Positions 1-13,507 of a stretch of DNA of 64,000 bases are shown here, piece after piece. The notes beneath the pieces are model-generated. The model was not told the origin of the DNA. It saw only the letters and a program-made list of their open reading frames with translations, and did no database searches. The position numbers were made by a program, and so were the translations under genes. The stretch covers positions 2,622,001 to 2,686,000 of the forward strand of contig OX439038.1 in the NCBI GenBank assembly GCA_949317995.1, read 5' to 3'. Within the stretch, counting starts at the first letter, position 1. The number at the start of each line of letters is the position of its first letter. Source of the DNA: Acholoe squamosa (lineage: Eukaryota > Annelida > Polychaeta > Phyllodocida > Polynoidae).

Positions 1-1727
1 CTTAAGTTAAACAATCAATTTGGATGTCATGACATTGAAATTATGACGAAATTCACCCAAGGCTAGCTGTATGGAGGGGGTAGTTCGGTATTGTTAACGA
101 GAGTCACATTTTTACAGTAAAATCAGTGTCGGAAAGGAAAGTGACTTCCTGTTACCCAGGCAGAAACGACTGACATCCTGTTTCCTTAGTAAACAACTCA
201 GCAGATCCCCAGCTACTGCAGGTACAGCCTACAGCAGTTTTCTTCCTAAAATTCCCAGGAATTTTCCCCACAATGGTAAGGAATTTTGATGAAATTCTCA
301 TGATATATTGTTGAGGGGATGTATGGGCTTTCACACAAGTCTTGATATGTACTGAATCAACGTATTTTGGATGCTAGGGGGTATATATGATAACCAGGTG
401 AATGTTCCAAGCAAGTACGACCATTGCCCTCCATGTATAGAGCTGCAAGGCATCTCCCAGCCGAATACCTGGGTCGCGTTAACGCGAGTCACGTTTTGCC
501 AGGAGTGGGGAAAAGGCATAATTCAATGAAATTCATTGGTCATTGCCTTTCATTCACACTCATATGTGTAGAATAGGGTCTGTACTGTACATTAAAATGC
601 TTTAGAAGTCTTTTCATTTGACCCCTTGGGCCCCTCTGATGCCGGCCAATGGGAAATTCGTCTAAAACCCTCTTAGGGCTAAAATCTCTATTACTTGAGT
701 AAATTACATGATGTTTCAATGCTAAATTCCTCCCCAGGCCTCCCTCCTGTCCTTTTGTTCTAATCAACCCACTGTGGAATGCTCAGAATTGCCTCAGTGT
801 AGGCCTAAAGCTATTTTGCCTGGTTTGTGACTCACGTTAAAGCCATGCCCTGTTCGGCCCTCAATACCACACCACAGGCACAGGCAGGGATTTCCAGGCA
901 CTGGGCATTTAGATAGGGCTCTTCTGTAATATCCTGATCAGTATTACCCACTATTTTGAGTCAGCTTATGCTACCTTGCTCCCAGCTCGAAAGTGACTCT
1001 GTGTATACACGTTTCTAACACCTAGAGTGACCTAGTCACTCAAGGTGACTCATTCTGACGCTTGTTTGCTGGGCTACTACACTTCAATATACTCAAGTTT
1101 TGGCACTTTCCTAAAAATTCATAGTGATTTTAGTCCCTCTGTATATTCAGAGATAGAGATGGATCAATTATTTTCTCAATTTCGATTCCAGATGCCAATG
1201 AAGATACGGTAAATATTCATAATTTAGCTAAAGACAAACAAAGATTCCATAAGCCACTATTTAGAAGAAAAGTGTTATATGTGACTTCACATCAGATGAT
1301 GACTTCACATCAGATATTCTTTTCTAAAATCGATGGGACAGAGATTGAAATTGACTAAAAATAGACTTAAACTACCAACACTATTGAAGCTGATAAATTC
1401 TATTTTCAGCCTAATGAACTTGATATATCTAGATTTAGATCCACTTCATCATGCATATGTATACAAGGGCTTAGTTCTGCTTTCTGTTCTGGGAGGTCAA
1501 CCTCAATACATATGTGCAATTTGATATTTTTCCTTGAAAACCCATGCTGAAAACTTAGCTATCTATTCCTGTTTTAAAGGGACTAAATCAAATTCAATCG
1601 TAGAAAAATATAGAATAGAAAGGGGTTACCCTATGGACCCAATGGGAGAGAGGGATATTACCATCAGCAGAACCTTTGTGTTATTTTGGTATGCTCTGAT
1701 GGAACGATGGATTAGGTGCTGGATAGC
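1..1727. other. no gene recognised
   Basis: Only short open frames below about 80 codons occur, without codon structure or recognisable domains. I see no tRNA, LINE or LTR signature. The interval is ordinary AT-rich intergenic or intronic sequence. Confidence 0.5.
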
Positions 1728-2120
1728 TGAATGACTGGCAGTGTATGAGAGGGATTTGTGCATGAGCGGCATATGTCACAGGGATTTATAGGAAATGATG
1801 GAGCAGTCGGATTCCGGCTCTCTCCCTTTTTATAAATAGTTTTCCTGGGTAACTGTGTGGTCTCCCAGGATAGGTGAAATAAGTGATGTGAATGAGAGGG
1901 ATTAGGGCATGCGTGGCATATGTCACAGGGCATTATAGGAAATGGAGCAGTGGGATTTCAGCTCTTTCCCTTTTCAGGAATTCGTTTCTTTTGTTATTGT
2001 GTGGTCATGCTGTTTAGATGAATAACCTGCTGCGAATGAAAGGGATTAGGGCATGAGTGACATACGACAAAGGGCTTTGTAGAAAGCTGTGGAGCACTGA
2101 GGGGCACAGCTTTCTGCCTT
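1728..2120. repeat. tandem repeat, about 146 bp unit, 3 copies
   Basis: Three diverged copies start near 1745, 1893 and 2037, each carrying the core GAGAGGGATTWGKGCATG followed by a CATATGTCACAGGG-like block. Spacing is about 144-148 bp. A fourth, isolated partial copy lies at about 3535-3600, so the family is also dispersed. No coding potential is seen. Confidence 0.75.
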
Positions 2121-2804
2121 CATTGATCATTTGTTCCCCATAGCCCAATATGTGTTAGAAATAATCCACACAGGATATGAGAGGTTGGTGGGGTATTTGT
2201 AGGATTTGGGTTTGAGTGAATATGACTGATAATCACTAATCGTCGTTAACTGGCCTGTTCTTGTTCTCCCTTCAACAAAAACTTGAAATAAAGTAATATA
2301 AGTGTCTTTATCATTTATTCTGGTCGGGATGGGATAGAGCTACAAGGGGTATTTGGGTTTTGCCTATCTACGAGGCATATTTAGGGAGCTAGAGGGCTAA
2401 AACTGCCCAAAATGAGGGTTTTTTTTCGAACAAAAACACAATAATCTCAAGTGCAACTTGCAAATAATAAAAAATGCTGGGGCATAGGCTCCTTTTTTGG
2501 TTTTGGTATTTCCCCTAGAGCACAGGGAAAATTTTAAGACCAAATAGGAATATGTGGCCACTGTAGCTTTTATGCCGGGTCACTGAAGGTACAGAGAGAC
2601 CCTAACATAGCAACCATGTTCTATTATTCCAATAGCACAGAGATGAAATAGATATACCATGCAGAGCCTTAACATGTCCCTATATGCATAAAAAAAATTG
2701 GAAGTCTAGCTCCTATATCTTGGCCTGGGGTTTGGGTGACAGAGTTGGGGTAGTTTCGTGTTAGACCCTAGAGAGACCCTTAATCACCATTTATGTCAGT
2801 CTGG

Positions 2805-3235
2805 CCCCAGTGTATAATATATTTAACTATAATCTCTTACATGTTAATTGACCTTTATATCAAAGTATCCTGGCCTGTTAGTATCAACCCCCTACTCCAT
2901 TAAGGTTTAGAGCTATGGTACAATCACTAGCAATTGGACCCGAGAGAGACCCTAGACCCGAGAGAGACCCTAGACCTGAGAGGGGCCCTATAGTCTGTCA
3001 CCAGTGTATAATATAGCTAACTATTATATCTTATATGACAATAGACCTTTATGAGGGTAACCTGGCCTGTTAATATCAACATCTTACTCCATTAAGGCTT
3101 GGAGTTACAGTACAATAACTAACAATTGGACCCTAGAGAGACCCTAGACCCGAGAGAGACCCTAGACCCTACTCTATTAAGGCTTAATTCTATGGTACAA
3201 TCACTAGCCATTGGACCCTAGAGAGACCCTCAACT
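2805..3235. repeat. tandem duplication (about 194 bp) with nested GAGAGACCCTAG repeats
   Basis: The block beginning AGTGTATAATATA occurs at 2809 and again at 3003, followed in both by CTGGCCTGTTA and CTCCATTAAGG blocks. Between and after the copies a short motif, GAGAGACCCTAGACC, is reiterated several times. This is a two-level tandem structure with no open frame. Confidence 0.75.
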
Positions 3236-3401
3236 TTGGTCCCATGCTGTGGATTTAAAAATTATATTTAAGCTACCCACATATATGTACTGTAAGCCCC
3301 AACACCTGTACTATATGTACCTTAAAACTTTTTAGGCTGGTCCAAAATATTTTTTAGACCCCCCTGGCAGCCCAGATGGCGACAATTCATGATTATTGGT
3401 C

Positions 3402-3404
<3 letters not shown>

Positions 3405-3452
<48 letters not shown>
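3405..3452. repeat. (TA)n microsatellite
   Basis: About 24 uninterrupted TA dinucleotides. Confidence 0.95.
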
Positions 3453-3455
<3 letters not shown>

Positions 3456-5189
3456 GATATGTGACAGAAAGTCTTGTAATATTGACAAAAGTCACCAGAG
3501 GGTATTGGCGTACAGCACGGGAGATCCTACCTGTAACTGCTACGATGAGAGGGATTTGGGTGTGAGTCACATATGTCACAGTGCTCATTTGTAAGCTAGA
3601 TACCGTTTATAAGGGGCCCACCATTTTGCCTGTATTGATTATGTGTTTCCTTTACAATCGTTTTATCAGTTTGATACACTAGATGGCGTCCTAGTCGACC
3701 CCTAGGCTACAGGGGCTACTCACCCACCCAACCCCTGTGGCCCCATAGGCCTATTGAGGGGGCAGAAACACCTCTCACAATTATACTGTTTTGAAAATGA
3801 AAAACGTTTAAGAGGTTAGAAATCAGAGATATCCAAAGAGTGTATCTAGGTACCCCATCGATACTGGATTAAAAAATCTAGCCAAACACCTTTAGCATTT
3901 CAAATCTTGAGGTACACTCTGCAGTGAGTAAGAGAAAACTCACCATGCTCCTGTAGCAGGAGCAGTTTGGCCTGGTCTATACTAACGCCATCTGCTGTAT
4001 ATCCTTGATAAAACCTTCGTATAGAACACACTTGACATGAGAGACCGGGTCCGCGGGAGTGTGTGTGAATGGCGGTGGTCTGCATGATGGACAGTTTGAA
4101 TTATGGTTTTGTACTGAGGGATCTCATGGAACAGTGGTAGATATATGACAGGAAATGCTGTAGTATGACCAAATAGACCCCCAGGGTATGGGTGTGCAGC
4201 TCATTTGGATCATAGCAGGTAACATTGACCATTTGATAGCTATTTCACAGAGTCTAGTGTACACGATACCCTGTGGGAGCACAATGGGATTTATGGAAAA
4301 TGTGTGACTATTCATTTAGGATTTGGTTGTTGTGGTTGGAACTAATAGCATTTGTCAGCTGTCTGACACTTCCATGGTATGACACGAGAACTGCTCCCAG
4401 AGGGGTGATCTGTGCCTGAGGCCAAGGTTCTCAGTTCTACACTGTAGTGCGGCCTCCCTTTGATCACCACACAGAAAACCTGCCGCCACCTAAAACTTTT
4501 CAATACAGACAAGTTTAGGATTGTCAAGGTCAAATGACGACCTAATCTTGTCATACTGACAATACAAAGTCCTCTTAGTGACAACTTAGGTGGTCAGGAT
4601 GACGACCTAAAGTCGCCATATCGACCTCCTGAAGCTGTGGATTTAGGTATTGTGAAACTGAGGACCTAAAGTCATCTGCACTGACGAGTTCTGGGCTTTT
4701 CAGGTTTTCAGTGTAGGTGATAAAGTAGCTAGGTGTGGGTGGCACTGATAGCATCCTTAACAGCATGATATGTGAGAATCTTCCCCTGGAGGCAGATCCA
4801 GCTTCTGGGAAAGGAGAGGGCACGTAAATCTTTAAGATAAGATGAGGAGGTGGCCTCCTATGCGATTTTAAGATGTTGGGTGAAAAGTAGGATGTCTCTT
4901 CTGAACAGTTCCCTATTACTTCTCAGCAAGAAAAAGCCGAAAGGAAGGATCCATTTGATTGAATCATTCAAATAGTTGGTCAGTCTAGCTTTAGCCTGCC
5001 AGTAAGACGTCTCCATATTGATCTGTGCTTGGAGCCACACCTAAGGAAACAGCTTTAATTTGTGACGGTGAGGCTAAAGAAGAGCTTTAACTGTGAGCTG
5101 CCCAAGAGCTACTCTAGGTGAGGGACCAAGACATCTCTCAGCCACACAGATTGATGTGTGCATATTCTCACAGGTCAGAGCCTTAGAGA
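3453..5189. other. no gene recognised
   Basis: This holds an isolated relative of the 146 bp tandem unit (about 3535-3600). Between 4530 and 4690 there are several GACCTAA-containing short repeats, alternately in direct and inverted order; similar motifs recur near 31,390-31,470. No credible coding sequence is seen. Confidence 0.5.
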
Positions 5190-5440
5190 GTACCCAATGA
5201 ACAACAAACTTTTGAAAACGTTTAAAATGTTTCTATATGGTTGCATCCAAATGTTTGCATTTGACACGTTTAAAAACTTTTTTAAACATTCTACATCCAA
5301 ACGTTTGCATCTAGACACTGCTAGAACATTTTAAAACATTTTTAAACCTTCTAAATACAAACGTTTTGGTTTAAACAATATAGAAAACGCTTGAAAAAGG
5401 TTTTGTAAACGTTATATAACGTATCTAAAACTTTTAAGAG
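5190..5440. repeat. AAACGTTT-rich degenerate repeat
   Basis: The self-complementary core AAACGTTT/ACGTTTA recurs many times with irregular spacing, together with ACATCCAAACGTTTGCAT blocks. It is low-complexity in character and no gene is present. Confidence 0.6.
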
Positions 5441-8400
5441 TTTCCTGTATGTCCTATTAGGTGGAGGCACTATCCCATTATAATTATAGTGATACATTAT
5501 CTCATTGTAGATATATGGTGTTGGGGAGTGATAAACTATTGGGAAGTCTGATAGCTTGATAACATATCAAATTAATATTTGATTCAATAGGGTGGCAAGT
5601 CATTTGTTTTTTTCATTAAGTGCATTATATCTATATATATATATATTGTGTTGTTAGACACCCTTTTTTTAGAAATTAGAAAGAAATATATCTAGGTCCA
5701 ATCCCTATCACCCTACATATGAAGTGGAACGACCTAGACCGCTGGCCACACATGTGTGCAGGGCTATATTGTGGTTATGGGAGAAGAATCCATGCGTGCC
5801 ATCTTAACAAAGTAAATGCCCCTCCACCATTAACATCCTATGATAACAACATGACTAATTCTATACAAAACCTAGCCCTGCAAGTCACATATATGGAGAA
5901 ACTTATAGGGTGGTTACAAGCGTGAACAGGGTCAGAAAAAAGTTATAATTTTTCAAGCCCTTAGGAAACAATATTTTGAGGTAATGTTTTTCTGTTTGCT
6001 GGGAAGCTCTTAGCTACAACCAAAATCTCTGTGCAGACATAATATGTGTTTGATTATAATGCTAAAGGATTACAAGAATTGCTTCTAACTGTGAATCATG
6101 AAAGGAAATGCAGATATAGTACAAAGATTTGCCTTTGTCAGATATCAATTGACATGCAGGGATCAAGTTACTTGTATGTGTTGCCTCCATAGTTGAACCC
6201 AGGTCTTCCCCCATCCCATGTATTAATGTAAGGTCCTAACTGAATGGATCCCTCTGTGCCCCCTGGCTGTAGAGGGTCAATGCGTAACATGATTCATGCC
6301 ACAGCAATGTTTACCCATGCAGCCCGGGACCCCTAACATTGACCTTAGTCCCCTAATGCTCAGAAGTAAGATTAAAGCCAGGTATTCCAATTAATGAAGA
6401 CAAAGTTTTTCACACCAGGACATCGTAGACAAGTAATGTTTTGAATGATTATCGAAATCTAGTATTAAGTTGTTATTCATATATAATGAGCGGTTGTGAA
6501 ATGACATCTTGATTCACCTGCAGGTTGCGGCCATAAATGCGCTGCATAAGGACAAAAGCGGCCTGCCTTTGTTTCCTGAACTATCATAAACATCGTCATT
6601 CATGTATGTATATGATGTATGTAAAAAATATAGGCTATCAAATCTCAAAATCTCAATCTCAACGCTATGGACACTCACTCTCTGAGGTATTCCTCTGGCC
6701 TCTGTTAACTGCTAAGTACCTCATACTCACTGACAGTTCCCTCCACTGGGCCGCTGAGCTACCAGGGATCTAAAGGCATTGCGCTTCAAGACAACCATTT
6801 TAGGGACATCAGCAAATTCACTCTGACTTTCCTCCAAGTCGCTAGTTATGTTCTATGTTCTGGAACATAGCAGGCTCAAGGTAATACATCCCTTGTCCAG
6901 AGAGCTTTACCTGAATACAAAGCTGTACACCCTGACAAGATTTGGATTTGGATATTTTAATACAAATACATCATGACATACAGGTCCTATATGATTTATC
7001 ACCAATACTAGATCATGCAAAGACAGCAGTTCTATGACATTCTAATAATTCTTAGAATGTTGTTCTATTTCTATTTTACTTTTTGGCAAGAGAAACTACA
7101 ATAAATCCTCTATATTCTTGGTTCTGGTCAGTACTGGTCATGTTACTGAGGGACAGATAGTGAGAGAATCGGGTGACACATTTATGTATGGATTCTATGC
7201 TTTGTGTGCAATGCATTCCAGCTCACCCAATTTATTCTGTGTGTCTGTAAGACTGAACGATAGGCTGAAGTCTTACATTGACATGACCTTGGCATATATA
7301 CCGTCTCTGCATAAGGGTTCCCTTTGGAATTTTTCTGCCATGGCACTGTCCCTTTATACCAGGTGTGTCGACTGTTATGAACCCGACTGCTAAATAGTTT
7401 ACAAATATTTGGTCCAGTTGGAGCAAGGACCACCAAGGTGTATTTATTATGTTTGGTAGAGCAAATTTAAGATGACTGTATAAAACTTTCAATTTATTAG
7501 GCACTGTTAACTACTTTATTCAGTTATTTAGTTTTTTCTGTTATTCAAACCCTAAAAATGGTACATTGTTATTCAACCACATGGTCGGTCTACTAATGCA
7601 TTTTACATTCATGTATCATGCAGACCCTAACAGATTCTGAATGCAGTTCCAAAGGGGCTACATTATCAATGCGGCATATTGGTTTTATACATCAGTCCAT
7701 TAGCAGCCTTTTCCAACAAAACTCTGAAGACATTTATGTTTAAGTTGGCATGGGAGATTAGATTTAGAGAAATAGGATCTGATTTAAGCTGTTGGTAATT
7801 GAATGTATCATGTGTATGACATCTATAGATGTATACAAATATACATGTGGGAAATATCAAAATGTGCTGCTTCCTTAAACATTTATCACAAACGAAGTAC
7901 TTGTAGTTAATGGTAACATGGATCAATTCATCACTAAGGGTGGCTTTTCTTTTGACTAATAATATATTATAGCTCTGGATGGGCCAAGAACATTTACATC
8001 ATTCCTTTAATCACCTTATAAGCCACCACTAAGAGCCATTGGTTCTCTGCTGGAAGGCTGTATTACATCAGCATAGGGGAATAGCTCAGATGTATACACA
8101 TGGTGAAACCAGAATAATCTGATCTCTAAGAGGGGGAACGTGTTGATAGCAAGTTGGGTTTTTATCATTTCTGAAAATCCCTATCTTATTCTGCAGTAAT
8201 GGTTCCTACTTCAAATACAAAGTCTGAAAAAACTGTAAAATTGGTAGCTGCAAATGTTTTGCCCAGCTAGAAGTATCCTATGACGAATTCAAAAGATCTG
8301 TTCTGGCAAAGCAGCAGCAATTACTGGCTTCAGTCTACTGATTCAACGCCCACTTCAGAAATCTGTGCTAACATGGACATCAGGTCCCCATTTGTCTCTC

Positions 8401-8701
8401 AGGATATCCGCAATTAGGTTACTGAGTGCTGTCAACAGCTTAGAGTAGTGAAACCACTTACAAGCTGTTTAGCCTCATTTCCACATCTTCTCAGCCTCTC
8501 TCATTGCACGACCTCCCCTTAAAGAGTGTGTGTCAATTCATCGTGGGAACTGCAACCCTAGCCAGAATATAAGGTAATATTGTTACTTCTTTAGGGGTTG
8601 TGTCTGATTGATCAGACAAGATTGAATCAGAACACAGATGTTTGATGATTTTTGGGAATGTGAAGGAAATATTCAGATTCAACAAACTTAACTGTATAAT
8701 T
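5441..8701. other. no gene recognised
   Basis: AT-rich non-coding DNA with a short TA run at 5632-5647. Overlapping frames of 84-91 codons at 7118-7504 on both strands show no domain or codon signature and are treated as chance. Confidence 0.5.
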
Positions 8702-8833
8702 AGGGAATAAGGCACGGGGCATGAGCGTGGGAGTGCTCAAGACTGTATTGAGACATTTAGGGGTCTTATAGCCCCCGAGATGTCTCAATACAGTCTAGAG
8801 CACAACCATGACCATGACCAAGTGCCTTATTCC
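8702..8833. repeat. long palindrome (hairpin, MITE-like)
   Basis: The outer arms GGAATAAGGCAC / GTGCCTTATTCC and inner arms AGACTGTATTGAGACAT / ATGTCTCAATACAGTCT pair around a loop of about 15 nt. Total length is about 132 bp. This is the structure of a very short foldback MITE; no target-site duplication is obvious. Confidence 0.8.
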
Positions 8834-10721
8834 TGCTATAACACAGAAAAATCACATATCAGCCACCTAATAGCAAAGGGACGTCAATATAGTGAAGTCT
8901 AAAGGTGAGATGAATTTTACCTCCTGTACTGGGAGTGCAATATCCATCTAGATAATGCAGGGTCAAACAGCCAATCAGAATGCAGTATTGTGGATAATGC
9001 ACTACGAGTTTGCCCAGCTGTGTTATAACTATCAATAATCTCTGGTAATGAATCCTCCGAAGCAGGTTTTATCTAAAAGGTGCAAAGCAGCACTTTACAT
9101 GGAACTAAGCCTGTTGGGTTATGGAGGAATATGAGCTGCGTGCATTTTAGATGTACTTTTTATTACTCACCTATTTATGATGCTAGTTTTACAAGCGTTT
9201 CAGAAAAGAATTTTCTTTGTTTTAGTAAGCTTGATCTAAAGTCTCACAAGTTCTAATTTGGTTCATACCTCATAGATGATGTGAGTAGTCAGACAAATTG
9301 ATATTTGTGAAACACTTAATTTCTCATAATATCTAGTCAATGATGCTCACCAAATTAAATACTACCAAATTTCAACTCTTCAAACAGCAATGGCTTGTAA
9401 ACAGATTTGTCTAAATTGATTACTAGGCACAATAGAAGCATGACATGCAATGATTACAGTCTGCGAGAATGTTTACTGATAGGAATAATCTGAGTTGTAA
9501 TGAGGATGAGTGGATTCACCAAAACCAAAATGTTGATTGAAATGATAAAAAAAAAGAACAATTCTTTAAAGTCGTTATCCTTGTAATTGAAATTCCAGAT
9601 GATTTTTGGAACCGGAATTACACCGAAAGGTTGCAATGGTATGGCTGCTCCGCTGACTAGGTCATCGTCTTGTGATTGGAAACTTACACAAAAAAAAACA
9701 AGATGAACACATATCCCATGTTGTCCATCCTGGTAATTGTCTGAGAATCTAGGACAATGATCTGTCAGAAGGAAATAGATATGAATTATGCAGATATAAA
9801 AGTGCTACAACTGGAACTCAGGACACACAAACTGATCTAATGAGAAGGGATTTGTGAATAATTCTAAAATAACAACATTGGATAATTCCCAGTGATGGGA
9901 TGGTTTAGCTGTAAATGTTAAACAAGCTTGAAGGTTGGATTAAGCAGTAGTTTTGCTAGTGTATGAAGAGTAGGGTTGAGATTTGTGGTAATGGGTCGAT
10001 TTCCTAATCATTCATAACATCAATTGTAGATGCTGCAGTAGGTGTGAGAGCGCAGTTAACAGGAACCCCTCAGCAGCAGCATCTCTGGCTCAGGGCGCCC
10101 TACTACTTCCATGTCTCTGTTCTTGTCACTGGGTAAACTAGCTCACAGTTCAGTGATAAGGCAGCCCTGGAGCCCTGAATTGCAGAGGCTTAGAACACAC
10201 ACAAACATTGCAGTTTTAGAGTATGCCTATATCCACACCAATAGGCAGTTGAAGCCTTCTCTGTTCTGAAGCACTTCGTATGATTACAATCCAATTACAA
10301 TTCACATTTTCAATATTGATCATGCTTAATTAGGCAACCTAAGATTAAAAGGTATCAACAATAGATCTTGGAAATCTCACGGTTCAAATGTGTCTCTAAA
10401 GATGTTTATTAATTACTGGGGCTATTGTGGAAACAATATGAAGTAAAGTTGCTTTGATTATTAGTTTTAAAATTTTGAAATATAATCTAATTATGTGCCC
10501 TACATTGTAGCTGTATGTGCTGCTAGCCATGTTCTATACAATCCAATTACTACAAGAATGCCATTAACATATGCATGGGGGGAGGAAGTTGCAAATTCAG
10601 ATGAAGGATGGAGAGAAATAGCCAGTGCAGCCAGACCCAGATTTCATTAAGGATAATATGTCTACTACACACCATGTTGTTAATCCTGTAGATTATGTGT
10701 AGAGGTCGTCAAAAACCTACT
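8834..10721. other. no gene recognised
   Basis: AT-rich sequence without recognisable coding, RNA or mobile-element signatures. Confidence 0.5.
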
Positions 10722-10793
10722 TGGAAACACCGGGTTTCGAACCCAGGACCTCTCAACTTGCAAGCGAGCGCTCTACCACTGAGCTACATCCCC
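10722..10793 (-). tRNA. tRNA-like gene: Ala-type body with a GCA anticodon (possible pseudogene)
   Basis: On the minus strand 72 nt fold as a cloverleaf. The acceptor is GGGGATG with TGTTTCC (several G-U pairs, including G3:U70). The D-arm is GCTC-AGTGGTA-GAGC (A-box), and the T-arm is CCGGG/CCTGG type around TTCGAA (B-box). The discriminator is A. The anticodon loop TTGCAAG places GCA (Cys) at 34-36. The body resembles metazoan tRNA-Ala, and G3:U70 is the known alanine identity element. The anticodon stem has one mismatch (31-39) and one wobble. A TTTTT Pol III terminator follows within about 10-15 nt. It could be a diverged tRNA gene, a tRNA-derived SINE head or a pseudogene. Confidence 0.65.
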
Positions 10794-11044
10794 AGACCTG
10801 ACATTCTCTAACTTCCACCTACATCTGGATCGGTATGACGCAAGGGGACAGTGTTCACTGGCTGACCAGCTTCCGGGGGCTGGTGCAACCGGAACAGGGA
10901 CAGATAGCATACATGGACTCACAGCCAGAGCTGGCCCCTACAAATATACTGATAATGACAGAGAGCTGAAAAATGTATTCAAGGTACATGTTTGCACTTT
11001 GAAGGACTCCCACAAAACTTTTAGGACTTACATATTTTCTATAT

Positions 11045-11118
11045 ATGTGGATCAACACAGTAAAAGGTACGCCCGCGAGGGGGTGCGCGGGCGAATCTTT
11101 TACCGTGTTGATCCACAT
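11045..11118. repeat. near-perfect palindrome with GC-rich centre
   Basis: ATGTGGATCAACACAGTAAA pairs with the reverse complement ending TTTACCGTGTTGATCCACAT; the inner arms CGCCCGCG / CGCGGGCG are GC-rich in an AT-rich setting. Total length is 74 bp. It is a foldback MITE or a transcribed hairpin. Confidence 0.8.
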
Positions 11119-12524
11119 TTTGCTTAGATGCAAATTCCACTTACAATATACATTTCCTTGCATTTGATTACCAAGAAACCCCCACAAAGGCAGGTCGTAA
11201 TTAAAAAGTGTGAATGAACACTTGTTTTTTTTCTATCAGCATAATTAGACTTGAGGTGAGGACTGTTGTCTTTCCCAATCTGTGGATGACAGCCTCAATA
11301 ATTCATAAAAACTAATATACTGCTTATTTAACCAATATATTTGTAATTCGATTTATTGATTGTTGGAAGCAATGTTACTAATAAAATATCCAATTCTGTC
11401 CTTTCAGTCAATGCACAGTAACTGCTGATATATATGTGGGTGACAGTCTGCATAATTCATAAAACATAAAAAGGTTGTATCCTGGTTATCGGTAACTGAA
11501 TTGATAATTATGGTTTATGAATATGGGAAGTGGCTATCAAAATACCATGTCTCAGACAGCCTCTCAGGAAGTCAGTAAGTATGCAGTATGATTTCTCATT
11601 TCAGTTGGCCAAAAGACCATCGTAGATTTTCAAACAAACACACAAGGAGGGTGTTGCTCCTATAGTAAAAGGAAGAGCTGGCTAAAATTGCCCTCGTTTC
11701 CACTCCTTTATGTCCATGTAGCTATAACTTGTCCCTTTTGTTGCTCACAAGTGGTCATTCAAGTATGGTGCTAAAAAAGGGGGATTTGAGTAGGTACCTA
11801 GTCAGGAGAAGTCAGTCAGTATAATATACTATAGAGTGTGTGACATGAGTAGGTACCTGATAGTGCAGCTCTCTCTATTTTAAACAAGGCAGGTGACTTT
11901 TCAGAATAATGTGGTGAGTGCAAGTTGAATGGTGAAGCAGAGCATGACTTCTTTTGAAAAGAGAACACCCACTGACAGCTTTTTTTACCATATGAGCAAC
12001 AAGCTCCTGAGTATATTTAGAAATGTGAAAGGTGTTCTGACAACACTCTCTACATTGACATTTAGCTGCAGTTCAATGCCATTTAAATAAACTTGATTAG
12101 TTATAGTGTGTTTAAGAGCTATATATGTTTTATTTCCTCAGATTCTCAGTTACATAACGTTACAGATAGCCCAAAAGTTCTGCCACTGCCACTCGACTGG
12201 GTTCAGCAGAAGGTCATACTTCTGTACATCAAACATAAAGACAACAGCCCATTATATCCCTTAAGTACTGGTCATTCCAAACACACTTTGGTCTGTGGGA
12301 AAAAATGATCAATACCGTAATATTCCGTGTATAGGACACACCTAGAGTTTAGAGAATAATTTTAGAGAAAAATCATAACTTTTGTTCTACTGAATGGGTT
12401 TTCGAAATTCAAAAAGCTACACGACCGTGTGTAGCTTAAGCCTCCCCCCATACCCCATGCTGGCACCCCTTATATATGATTATGACATAGGGCATATGAC
12501 ATATAAGTGTCTAAGTCGAGTGGT
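11119..12524. other. no gene recognised; contains part of a dispersed repeat
   Basis: About 11,640-11,910 shares blocks (GGAGGGTGTTGCTCCTAT, and TAGTGCAGCTCTCT with AAACAAGGCA) with 32,345-32,420, so this is a rearranged copy of the same dispersed unit. No gene is seen. Confidence 0.5.
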
Positions 12525-12685
12525 GACTTTGCCGAAGTAACCCCTCACCTACGTAAGCAAGGTCTGTGCATAGCAAATAAAAGCACCAGAGGGCAGCACT
12601 GTTCCCTATAGTTTCTGACCCTTCTATAGCATATATGGATAACACATACACAGACTAAACCTGGTAACCAGTCCATGCTCGTGGT
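12525..12685. repeat. dispersed repeat, inverted relative of 17,925-18,085
   Basis: The reverse complement of this stretch closely matches 17,925-18,085, including GCAAATAAAAGCACCAGAGG, GGATAACACATACACAGACT and the CACCTNNGTAA edge. The two copies lie in opposite orientation 5.3 kb apart and flank the 75 bp minisatellite and the 16-17.8 kb MITEs. Confidence 0.7.
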
Positions 12686-12687
12686 TT

Positions 12688-13507
12688 GTGTATTTGAACA
12701 CATGGATGTTCATCCCTACCCTAAACTCACGCTGTGCTTCCACATGGTATCCGTATTTGTTTGTCTATTTGAACACATGGATGTTCATCCCTACCCTAAA
12801 CTCACGCTGTGCTTCCACCTGGTATCTGTATTTGTTTGTCTATTTGAACACATGGATGTTCATCCCTACCCTAAACTCACGCTGTGCTTCCACCTGGTAT
12901 CTGTATTTGTTTGTCTATTTGAACACATGGATGTTCATCCCTACCCTAAACTCACGCTGTGCTTCCACCTGGTATCTGTATTTGTTTGTCTATTTGAACA
13001 CATGGATGTTCATCCCTACCCTAAACTCACGCTGTGCTTCCACCTGGTATCTGTATTTGTTTGTCTATTTGAACACATGGATGTTCATCCCTACCCTAAA
13101 CTCACGCTGTGCTTCCTCCTGATATCTGTATTTGTTTGTCTATTTGAACACATGAATGTTCATCCCTACCCTAAACCCACGCTGTGCTTCCACATGGTAT
13201 CTGTATTTGTTTGTCTATTTGAACACATGGATGTTCATCCCTACCCTAAACTCACGCTGTGCTTCCACCTGATATCTGTGTTTGTTTGTCTATTTGAACA
13301 CATGGATGTTCATCCCTACCCTAAACTCACGCTGTGCTTCCTCCTGATATCTGTATTTGTTTGTCTATTTGAACACATGGATGTTCATCCCTACCCTAAA
13401 CTCACGCTGTGCTTCCTCCTGATATCTGTATTTGTTTGTCTATTTGAACACATGAATGTTCATCCCTACCCTAAACTCACGCTGTGCTTCCTCCTGATAT
13501 CTGTATC
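12688..13507. repeat. minisatellite, 75 bp unit, 11 copies
   Basis: Eleven head-to-tail copies of a 75 bp unit begin near 12,691, 12,766, 12,841 and so on. Units are 95-100% identical, with two variant endings (CACCTGGTATC and CTCCTGATATC) interspersed. Because 75 is divisible by three, two plus-strand frames stay open (281 and 144 codons, 25-residue periodicity). The frames look like a by-product of the period: the repeat has no upstream promoter or initiation context that I can support, and the peptide is unrelated to any family I know. Confidence 0.9.

Noticed and set aside
7118-7504. Overlapping 84-91 codon frames on both strands
   Set aside because: Several frames open together in low-complexity DNA; no start context or domain.
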